NCBI GenBank assembly: GCA_943327965.2
Contig: CALPYQ020000021.1
Coordinates: forward strand, 1 to 11,387
Reading direction: 5' to 3'
Origin: Singulisphaera sp. GP187
Lineage (GTDB): Bacteria; Pseudomonadota; Gammaproteobacteria; Burkholderiales; Burkholderiaceae_C
DNA length: 11,387 nucleotides
Shown in pieces: positions 1-5,496 of this stretch. Each line of letters begins with the position of its first letter. The stretch's first letter is position 1. Below the pieces are notes generated by a model. That model saw nothing but the letters and a program-made list of their open reading frames with translations. It did no database searches and was not told the origin of the DNA. A program made the translations under genes and the position numbers.

Positions 1-681
1 GCCATCAACCCCGCGCTTTATGCAAAGATGCCGTTTGATCCCAACAAGGACTTGACGCCCATCTCGGCTTTGGTGTCCTTGAATAATGTGTTGGTGCTTC
101 ATCCTTCAGTCAAAGCCAACTCTGTTTCTGACGTCATCGCCCTTGCCAAAGCACAACCAGGCGCAATGAACTATGCCTCCAGTGGCAGTGGCACCAGCAT
201 TCACATGTCAGGTGAAATGTTCAAGTCTCTGACCAATGTCAACATCACGCACATTCCTTACAAAGGTAGCGCACCAGCGGTCAATGACCTGCTGGGTGGT
301 CAAGTGATGATGATGTTTGACAACATCCCTTCTGCCATTCCTCACATTAAATCTGGCAAGCTCAAGGCACTGGCCACCACGGGTGCTAAGCGAGATCCCT
401 TGTTGCCTGATTTGCCAACCATGGCAGAGGCTGGGGTTGCTGGTTACGAGTCAGGTGTTTGGTTTGGCTTGTCCGTGCCTGCCAATACACCCAGAGATGT
501 GGTCATGAAGCTCAATGCCGAGGCAAACAAAGGCATCAAGTCACCAGAATTCGTCAAACGCATGACAGATTTGGGCTACATCATCATTGGAACTAGTCCA
601 GAAACCATGGCAGAAATGAACAAAGCCGAAGTACAACGCTGGGGACCCATTGTGAAGGCCTCTGGCGCTAGGGCTGACTAA
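1..681 (+). CDS. Bug/TctC-family periplasmic solute-binding protein, 3' part only
   Basis: This is the C-terminal 226 residues of an extracytoplasmic binding protein of the Bug (tripartite tricarboxylate transporter receptor, TctC) family. The frame is open to the left edge, so the signal peptide and roughly the first 100 residues of the usual ~320 are missing; the methionine at 28 is internal. Family hallmarks are visible: a PFDPNKDLTPIS block, the YASSGSGTSIHMSGEMF stretch, IPYKGSAPAVNDLLGGQV, then SGKLKALATTGAKR and LPDLPTMAEAG. These proteins bind carboxylates or other small metabolites in the periplasm. No TctA or TctB membrane genes are visible in the window, and in Burkholderiales many Bug genes are orphans. 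A 2-hydroxyacid dehydrogenase gene follows after 34 bases on the same strand and may be co-transcribed. The family call is firm; the ligand cannot be told. Confidence 0.93.
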   Translation, partial: AINPALYAKMPFDPNKDLTPISALVSLNNVLVLHPSVKANSVSDVIALAKAQPGAMNYASSGSGTSIHMSGEMFKSLTNVNITHIPYKGSAPAVNDLLGGQVMMMFDNIPSAIPHIKSGKLKALATTGAKRDPLLPDLPTMAEAGVAGYESGVWFGLSVPANTPRDVVMKLNAEANKGIKSPEFVKRMTDLGYIIIGTSPETMAEMNKAEVQRWGPIVKASGARAD

Positions 682-715
682 TTTGTTCAATGTATTGATC
701 ACCGGTTAAGGCAGT

Positions 716-1693
716 ATGGAAACCATTTTGAAAATTGTCTTTCATGGTGACAATGCTGCCAACTTTCGGCCAGGTATTGAAAGCTTGTTGCATCAAACGC
801 ATCAGATTGTTTCGGTTTCTCAAGGCCTCGATCTGAGCGAAGAAAAAGAACATTTTGAATCTGCCGATGTGGTGGTGGGCGTTGCCTTGAATCAAAGCAT
901 GCCCAGCCCTCGCAAAATGAAATTATTGCAAGCACCGGCTGCTGGCACCGACAGCATTGATCGATCATGGTTGCCGCCACAGGCTCAATTGGCCAATTGC
1001 TTTGGCCATGAAAATGCCATTTCAGAATATGTCATGGCCGCACTCTTGGCACGACATGTTCCTTTGTCCGATGCCGATCAAGCTCTGCGCCAAGGTGAGT
1101 GGCGTTATTTTGCAGGCCGGCCGGGTGCTTTACGGACCGAACTAGGATCGCAAACATTAGGCTTGCTTGGATTTGGGCACATTGCCAAAACTTTGGCGCA
1201 TCGTGCCAAGGCATTTGGCATGCATGTCGTTGTGGCCAATCGAAGCCCTGTCCAAAGTTCAGATGTCGACCAGAGCTTCCGGCTAACTGACCTGCATGCC
1301 TTCATGGCGGCCTGTGATTGCATCGTCGTTACACTGCCATTGACAGACAACACACGCAGTTTGGTTGATCAAAAAGCCTTAGCTTGCATGCAGACTGACG
1401 CCCTTCTTGTGAATGTGGGTAGAGGCGCAGTCATTGATGAGGCTGCTTTATTTGAGGCACTGAAACAGCAAAAGATTGGCGGCGCCATCATTGACACTTG
1501 GTATCAATACCCAAGCTCGGACACGGCCAAGTGTTCACCCTCTCAATTTGACTTTGCCAGTTTAAATAATGTGGTCATGACACCGCACATGTCGGGATGG
1601 ACGCAAGGCACCGTTCAACGTCGCAGGCAAAGCATTGCTGACAACATCAATCGACTGAGTGCTGGGCAGCCATTGCTCAATGTGGTGAAGTGA
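716..1693 (+). CDS. D-2-hydroxyacid dehydrogenase family protein, NAD(P)-binding
   Basis: A 325-residue protein of the D-isomer-specific 2-hydroxyacid dehydrogenase family, which interconverts 2-hydroxy and 2-keto acids in the cytoplasm. The nucleotide-binding loop is GFGHIA at 152-157 (GxGxxA instead of GxGxxG). The strand after it ends VVVANRS (171-177), with no Asp but Arg176, which suggests NADP(H) rather than NAD(H). The catalytic Arg is R236 in VNVGRGAVIDE and the catalytic His is H291 in MTPHMSGWT. The third usual catalytic residue, a Glu just before a Pro, is replaced: the motif reads IDTWYQYP with Tyr265 at that position, as counted from E. coli SerA. The start at 716 is the first possible one after an in-frame stop at 707-709, and it has a TAAGG-type ribosome site just upstream. 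The gene converges with the LacI-family gene, 26 bases away. The substrate is unknown; a glyoxylate/hydroxypyruvate or 2-ketoaldonate reductase is possible. Confidence 0.9.
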   Translation: METILKIVFHGDNAANFRPGIESLLHQTHQIVSVSQGLDLSEEKEHFESADVVVGVALNQSMPSPRKMKLLQAPAAGTDSIDRSWLPPQAQLANCFGHENAISEYVMAALLARHVPLSDADQALRQGEWRYFAGRPGALRTELGSQTLGLLGFGHIAKTLAHRAKAFGMHVVVANRSPVQSSDVDQSFRLTDLHAFMAACDCIVVTLPLTDNTRSLVDQKALACMQTDALLVNVGRGAVIDEAALFEALKQQKIGGAIIDTWYQYPSSDTAKCSPSQFDFASLNNVVMTPHMSGWTQGTVQRRRQSIADNINRLSAGQPLLNVVK

Positions 1694-1719
1694 CGACTCT
1701 TTTTTAGGTACTCTTTTTT

Positions 1720-2799
1720 TTAAGTACTCTGTCTTTCAATGATTTCAAAGCCCAAGTCCACTTGGGCCTGAACGGGCTCTTCCCCCTGGATCAATTGCAA
1801 CAACATCTGCGCTGCAGCTTCCCCGACTTGGGCACGTGGCGTTCTGACTGTGGTCAAGGGTGGCCACATTTGATCGCTGCCCGTTAAGTCATTGAAGCCT
1901 GCAATCGCCACACGGTTGGGGACATCAATGTTTAAACGCATGGCAGCCAATAACGCCCCTTGTGCCAGGTCATCATTGCAAAAGAAGATGGCATCGACCG
2001 CTGGACTTTGCTTCATGATTTGTTCAAACATCAAGCCCCCCAAAGCCAAAGACGATGGCGCAGGGTTCAGCCACTCCAATGTTGTGTCGTAGAGTTGGTT
2101 GACTTTCAAGGCTTTGCGCCATCCGTTGAGTCGCTGCATCACGCGAGGATCAAGCTGCGCTGCTGCAAAAACAATTCTTTTTTTTCCTTTGGCAATCAAG
2201 TGTTGGGTCATGGCTTCCCCCGCATCAGTCTGCCTAAATCCAACGCAATAGGGACTTGTCATCTGCTCGATCGAATTCAAAGGGGAGGCTTGATTCAATT
2301 CAATTTCATTGGGCAAATCCATTAAGTGCACGCAAGGCACATTGCTTCGGGCCATCAATTTTTGCGTGGCATCGCTGTGGTCTAAACCAGTAATTAGCAT
2401 GCCTGCAGGCCGATGATGCAACTGCTCACGCATCAGTTGCTCTTCTTCATTGTTGTTGTAGTGGGTGACGCCCATGAGGGTCTGAAAACCTGCAGCACGA
2501 AAAGTTCTTTGTGCGGCCTCCAACAAATCGACAAACAATGTGTTTGACAACAATGGAATGAGGATCGTGACATGGTCGCTGCGCTGAGACGCCAAAGCTC
2601 GAGCGGCAGGATCGGGGACATAGCCCAACTTGTCTGAAACCGCCAAGACCTTGGTGACCAGATCGGGATCGACAGCCCGCTCGCCACGCAAAGCACGCGA
2701 CACGGTGCTGGGGCTAACACCCGCCGCTAAGGCGACATCATTCAAGGTTATTCGGCCTGTAGATCGATGTTTTCTTGGTCGGTTAGCGGATGTTTTCAA
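1720..2799 (-). CDS. LacI-family transcriptional regulator, likely gluconate/idonate-responsive repressor
   Basis: A 359-residue DNA-binding regulator. The helix-turn-helix spans about residues 18-38 (ITLNDVALAAGVSPSTVSRAL), and the hinge helix follows at about 62-70 (PDPAARALA, with the minor-groove Leu at 69). The rest is a periplasmic-binding-protein-like effector domain with FRQTDAGEAMTQHLIAKGKK, FFCNDDLAQGALLAA and VAIAGFNDL. The start is a TTG codon (2797-2799): no ATG lies between the upstream in-frame stop (2845-2847) and the helix-turn-helix, and an ACGGA sequence lies about 7 bases before the TTG. The similarity to GntR/IdnR-type regulators, and a divergent position next to gluconokinase, suggest that it controls the sugar-acid operon to its right. 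The paired palindromes in the intergenic region are its probable binding sites and would also allow autoregulation. The effector is unknown; gluconate, 6-phosphogluconate or 5-ketogluconate are the likely choices. Confidence 0.92.
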   Translation of the reverse strand: MKTSANRPRKHRSTGRITLNDVALAAGVSPSTVSRALRGERAVDPDLVTKVLAVSDKLGYVPDPAARALASQRSDHVTILIPLLSNTLFVDLLEAAQRTFRAAGFQTLMGVTHYNNNEEEQLMREQLHHRPAGMLITGLDHSDATQKLMARSNVPCVHLMDLPNEIELNQASPLNSIEQMTSPYCVGFRQTDAGEAMTQHLIAKGKKRIVFAAAQLDPRVMQRLNGWRKALKVNQLYDTTLEWLNPAPSSLALGGLMFEQIMKQSPAVDAIFFCNDDLAQGALLAAMRLNIDVPNRVAIAGFNDLTGSDQMWPPLTTVRTPRAQVGEAAAQMLLQLIQGEEPVQAQVDLGFEIIERQST

Positions 2800-2836
2800 G
2801 GGTTTGTCCGTAGCAAAAATGACTTCAACTTGGTTA

Positions 2837-2850
2837 GGATAGCGCTATCC
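2837..2850. promoter_or_regulatory. LacI-type operator, regulator-proximal copy
   Basis: This is a perfect 14-base palindrome, GGATAGCGCTATCC, with the central CG dyad typical of LacI-family operators. It lies 37 bases upstream of the TTG start of the divergent regulator gene. It differs from the second copy at 2943-2956 only by one symmetric base pair (T/A in place of C/G at the fourth position of each arm). Being closest to the regulator gene, it probably serves autoregulation, or a loop with the second site. Binding by the adjacent regulator is inferred. Confidence 0.8.
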
Positions 2851-2933
2851 AAAGAATTTAACTCGATAAATTTAATTTCTCTAGGCATCGATTTCCCTAA
2901 TGAAAATCTGATTTTTCCAAACTTCTCTTTTTT

Positions 2934-2939
2934 TAAAAT
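2934..2939 (+). promoter_or_regulatory. candidate -10 element for the gluconokinase operon
   Basis: TAAAAT matches the sigma-70 -10 consensus at five of six bases and sits four bases before the kinase-proximal operator, so a transcript would start inside that operator. Upstream, the region is AT-rich and offers only poor -35 matches (TTTTTC at 2912-2917, 16-base spacing). The location makes sense for repression by occlusion, but the promoter call rests on position more than on sequence quality. Confidence 0.3.
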
Positions 2940-2942
2940 CTC

Positions 2943-2956
2943 GGACAGCGCTGTCC
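2943..2956. promoter_or_regulatory. LacI-type operator, kinase-proximal copy
   Basis: This is a perfect 14-base palindrome, GGACAGCGCTGTCC, of the same consensus as the site at 2837-2850. It ends 28 bases before the gluconokinase start codon, where a repressor would overlap the transcription start region. The centre-to-centre distance between the two sites is 106 bases, close to ten helical turns, which would favour a repression loop. Both copies are followed by AAA on the right, so the shared block is slightly longer than the palindrome. Confidence 0.82.
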
Positions 2957-2984
2957 AAAACAATCCGATATCGTTTTTTGAAAC

Positions 2985-3527
2985 ATGCTACTTGAAGATT
3001 CGTCACCGAGGATTGTTGTTATGGGTGTGTCTGGCTCTGGAAAGTCAACACTGGCTCAAAATCTCAGCCAAATCCTTCAGTTGCGCATGAAAGACGGTGA
3101 CGAATTGCATTTGCCAGAAAGCGTTGCAAAGATGAGCGCCGGCATTGCCCTTAATGACGAAGACCGCTGGCCATGGCTTGATCGGATTGGCCAGTACCTC
3201 ATCGACGCTGATGCAGAAAATGGCCCCGGAGGTATCGTTGCATGCTCTGCACTCAAAAGAATCTATCGCGATCGAATTCGGCACCATGCTGGGCCAGTTG
3301 TTTTTCTTTTTTTAGAAGGTTCACCCGAGCTTATCCGGCAAAGAATGCAACAGCGGGTTGGACATTACATGCAACCTGGATTACTGGACAGTCAATTGCA
3401 AACGCTTGAAAAACCGACCGCCGAAGAAACCGACGTCGTCTCATTGTCAATCGATCAATCCATCGATCAGATTGTTCAGCAGGCTCTCCAAGCCTTAAAA
3501 GCAACTTCTATCAACGCCCTCCCCTGA
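2985..3527 (+). CDS. gntK: gluconokinase (GntK/IdnK type)
   Basis: A 180-residue cytoplasmic P-loop kinase that phosphorylates D-gluconate with ATP to 6-phosphogluconate. The Walker A motif is GVSGSGKST at 14-22. Family signatures follow in order: DGDELH (37-42), KMSAGIALNDEDRWPWL (49-65), the CSALKRIYRDRIR block (87-99), and HYMQPGLLDSQLQTLEKP (127-144). The usual DGDxLHP reads DGDELHL here, a small deviation. The length is slightly above the usual ~165-175 because of short extra ends. ATG 2985 is preferred over ATG 3021, which would remove the first beta strand before the P-loop; no convincing ribosome site precedes either. It is the first gene of the rightward operon, directly behind the operator pair, and the next gene follows after 22 bases. 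Family assignment is firm; gntK and idnK cannot be told apart by sequence alone. Confidence 0.93.
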   Translation: MLLEDSSPRIVVMGVSGSGKSTLAQNLSQILQLRMKDGDELHLPESVAKMSAGIALNDEDRWPWLDRIGQYLIDADAENGPGGIVACSALKRIYRDRIRHHAGPVVFLFLEGSPELIRQRMQQRVGHYMQPGLLDSQLQTLEKPTAEETDVVSLSIDQSIDQIVQQALQALKATSINALP

Positions 3528-3549
3528 TCGATTCAACCCTAGGATATTC

Positions 3550-3888
3550 ATGTTTATAAGATGCGCATTTTTTCAAGGTAACGTCAAACCTGGCAAAGAG
3601 CAAGCCTTCAATGACTACATTCGCAAGGAGCTTGTACCACTTTGGACACGTTTTCCTGGTGCTCAAGAAGTGCGCGTTTTGCGTCAAGTCGAAAGTGATG
3701 TGGCAGATCCACATTTCGGCATGGTTTTGTCAGTACGCTACCCCACGCGCGAATCCATTGAAATTGCTTTGGCATCTGAAGTTCGCCTAAAAAGCCGCGA
3801 AGTTTCCAAAGACTTGATTGCCATGTTTGATGGCACCGTTTTCCATACTGTGTTCAGTGCCGATGAATATGCACTGCCCACCGATTGA
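3550..3888 (+). CDS. small protein with ferredoxin-like/dimeric alpha-beta barrel character
   Basis: A 112-residue soluble protein with no signal peptide or membrane segment. I recognise no named family with certainty. The pattern suggests a dimeric alpha/beta barrel (ABM/EthD/Dabb-like) fold: an N-terminal strand (FIRCAFFQGNVKPG), a helix with KEQAFNDYIRKELVPLWTRFPG, a strand EVRVLRQVE, a strand HFGMVLSVRYP, then a helix beginning TRESIEIALAS and a final strand near FDGTVFHTVF. Proteins of this fold include small monooxygenases, isomerases and aldonate- or sugar-handling mutarotase-like enzymes, but no catalytic residue can be named here. ATG 3550 follows a TAGGAT sequence at suitable spacing. 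It sits between gluconokinase and the TRAP binding protein (22 and 37 base gaps), so a role in the same sugar-acid pathway is likely by context only. Confidence 0.8.
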   Translation: MFIRCAFFQGNVKPGKEQAFNDYIRKELVPLWTRFPGAQEVRVLRQVESDVADPHFGMVLSVRYPTRESIEIALASEVRLKSREVSKDLIAMFDGTVFHTVFSADEYALPTD

Positions 3889-3925
3889 TTTTTTCACCCA
3901 CCTCAAAACCACAGGAGACTCCACC

Positions 3926-4900
3926 ATGAAAATTTCTCGCATTCTCGTTGCTTGCTTGATCGCCAGCATAGGCTCGGCTGCATATGCCGCCAAGTTCAAC
4001 CTCAAAATGGGCCACGCTGTGAACGCCACAGACGGTCAACACGCCGCCGCCATGAAACTGGCTGAGTTGGTTAAACAACGTACCAACGGTGACGTTGAAA
4101 TTACCGTTTTCCCCGCCAACCAATTGGGCAACGATGCAGCCATGATCAATGGGGTTCGCGGTGGCACCATTGACATTGTTTCAAGCGGTGCATCCAACTA
4201 CAACGGCATTGTTCCCAACACAGCTGCCATGGAACTACCCTTCGTGTTTCGCAGTGCTCAACACGCCTACAACGTACTTGATGGCGCTGTGGGCACGGGC
4301 GTGCTCAACGAACTGGCGCCTCATGGCATGAAGGGCTTGGCCTACTGGGAAAACGGCTGGCGCGCATTCACCAATAACAAACGCCCCGTCAACAAGCCAG
4401 AAGATTTGAAGGGCCTGAAGATTCGCTCAACGCCCAACCCCTATCACATTCAAGCTTTTAAATTGCTGGGCATGAACCCATCTCCCATGCCTATTGCCGA
4501 GTTGTACACAGCTTTGGAAACAGGCACCTTCGATGCGCAAGAACACCCCATCAATGTCACATGGTCTTCTAAGTTTTACGAAGTTCAGAAGCACCTCACA
4601 GTCAGTAACCACGTTTACTCTCCTCTGATTGTGGCCATGAACAAAGGCAAATTCGATTCATTGCCAGCCAACTACCAAACCATTGTGGTGGAAGCAGCAC
4701 GTGAAGCCGCCAAGTTTCAACGCGGCTTGAATGCATCCAATGCAGGCAAAGTGGTTGCAGACTTGAAGAAATCGGGCATGCAAGTCATTGAGAATGTCGA
4801 CATGGCGCCTTTCCAGAAAATTGTTTCTGCAGAAATTGCCAAAACATTTGGTGAAAAGAACGGCCCCGCTTTGTTGCAAGCCATCGAAAATACCAAGTAA
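3926..4900 (+). CDS. dctP: TRAP transporter solute-binding subunit (DctP family)
   Basis: A 324-residue periplasmic binding protein that delivers a carboxylate substrate to the TRAP membrane subunits. ATG 3926 is chosen over an earlier in-frame ATG at 3818 because it has a strong AGGAG site 8 bases upstream and opens a clear signal peptide (KISR, hydrophobic core, AYA), with predicted cleavage after about residue 21. DctP hallmarks are present: FNLKMGHAVN, VFPANQLGNDAAMINGVRGG, ELPFVFRS, WENGWRAFTN, and LKGLKIRST, whose Arg167 should be the conserved carboxylate-binding arginine. These are followed by ALETGTFDAQEHPI at about 196-209. An intrinsic terminator lies right after the stop, suggesting higher expression than the membrane subunits. 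Neighbouring kinase and dehydrogenases point to an aldonic or keto-aldonic acid as ligand, which is inference. The symbol is used in the family sense only, not as a claim of dicarboxylate specificity. Confidence 0.93.
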   Translation: MKISRILVACLIASIGSAAYAAKFNLKMGHAVNATDGQHAAAMKLAELVKQRTNGDVEITVFPANQLGNDAAMINGVRGGTIDIVSSGASNYNGIVPNTAAMELPFVFRSAQHAYNVLDGAVGTGVLNELAPHGMKGLAYWENGWRAFTNNKRPVNKPEDLKGLKIRSTPNPYHIQAFKLLGMNPSPMPIAELYTALETGTFDAQEHPINVTWSSKFYEVQKHLTVSNHVYSPLIVAMNKGKFDSLPANYQTIVVEAAREAAKFQRGLNASNAGKVVADLKKSGMQVIENVDMAPFQKIVSAEIAKTFGEKNGPALLQAIENTK

Positions 4901-4911
4901 TTTGTGCTTAG

Positions 4912-4943
4912 AAAGCCCTCTTCCCCGGAGGAGGGCTTTTTTT
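4912..4943 (+). terminator. intrinsic terminator between TRAP binding-protein and membrane genes
   Basis: A perfect 9-base-pair stem, AAAGCCCTC (4912-4920) with GAGGGCTTT (4931-4939), extended inward by further weak and G-C pairs, is followed directly by an uninterrupted T run (4937-4943). It starts 11 bases after the dctP stop and lies before the dctQ start. Because the downstream genes have no visible promoter of their own, it most likely acts as a partial terminator that sets a high ratio of binding protein to membrane subunits. Confidence 0.85.
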
Positions 4944-4973
4944 ATGTGTGCTTCATATGAAAAAAATCAATGA
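4944..4973 (+). other. possible 9-codon ORF with a strong ribosome site, overlapping the dctQ start
   Basis: The 3' arm of the terminator contains AGGAGG (4929-4934), a near-perfect Shine-Dalgarno sequence. The start codon at good spacing from it is ATG 4944, which opens a reading frame of nine residues (MCASYEKNQ) ending at TGA 4971-4973, inside the first codons of dctQ. The likely dctQ ATG at 4957 is 22 bases from that ribosome site and has none of its own. The small frame could feed ribosomes to dctQ by termination and reinitiation, or it may be chance. Confidence 0.25.
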
Positions 4974-5496
4974 TCTTTTCTTTCGTCTAGCTGAGGTCAC
5001 CTTGGTCATCATGCTGTCCGCCATGGTCATCATGGTGTTTGGCAATGTGGTTTTACGCTACGGCTTCAACGACGGCATTATCAGTTCGGAAGAGTTGTCT
5101 AGATTTTTGTTCATTTGGATCACATTCCTGGGGGCCATTGTCACCATGCGAGACAACGCACACCTGGGACTTGACTCGGTGGTTCGCAAACTCAACTTGA
5201 CTGGAAAAAAAATAGCATTTGGTATTTCTAATGTACTGATGCTTGGTTGCTGCATCCTCATGTTTTATGGCACCTTCAAACAACATGGCATCAACGCCAC
5301 CACTCGATCGGGTGTCACTGAGCTGCCCATGAGCTGGGTTTATGGTGTGGGTTATGTCACGAGCATTGCCATGGGCCTCATGATCATTGGCAAGTTAGTT
5401 CGACTGGCCAAAGGTGAGTTCAAAGAATCCGATCTCATTCAGGTAACAGACTCTGAAGAAGATGCCAAACCGCACATGCAAGAGGCTGCCAAATGA
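4957..5496 (+). CDS. dctQ: TRAP transporter small membrane subunit (DctQ family)
   Basis: A 179-residue inner-membrane protein with four predicted membrane segments (about residues 11-33, 47-64, 86-106 and 126-148). The family signature SSEELSRFLFIWITFLGAIVTMRDNAHLGLD spans about 43-73, and the C-terminal tail is charged and cytosolic. It forms the transporter membrane core together with the large subunit. ATG 4957 gives a normal DctQ N-terminus (KKINDLFFRLAE); a GTG at 4948 would add three residues. Neither has its own good ribosome site, and the strong AGGAGG upstream is better placed for a different ATG at 4944. The gene overlaps the next by four bases (ATGA), a sign of translational coupling. 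Confidence 0.9.
   Translation: MKKINDLFFRLAEVTLVIMLSAMVIMVFGNVVLRYGFNDGIISSEELSRFLFIWITFLGAIVTMRDNAHLGLDSVVRKLNLTGKKIAFGISNVLMLGCCILMFYGTFKQHGINATTRSGVTELPMSWVYGVGYVTSIAMGLMIIGKLVRLAKGEFKESDLIQVTDSEEDAKPHMQEAAK

Noticed and set aside
1694..1730. T-rich stretch with repeated GTACTCT between the convergent genes as a possible terminator
   Set aside because: T runs are present but no convincing GC-rich stem precedes them on either strand; only a weak six-base GGTACT/AGTACT pairing is possible.
2767..3090. Open frame of 107 codons crossing the divergent intergenic region on the + strand
   Set aside because: It spans both operators and runs out of phase into gluconokinase; the product has no family features and no ribosome site.
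3818..3925. Earlier in-frame ATG for the TRAP binding protein, adding 36 residues
   Set aside because: It would overlap the preceding gene, lacks the AGGAG site, and would put non-signal sequence ahead of a clear signal peptide beginning at 3926.
3854..4123. Minus-strand open frames overlapping the dctP start
   Set aside because: They are antisense shadows without ribosome sites or family similarity.
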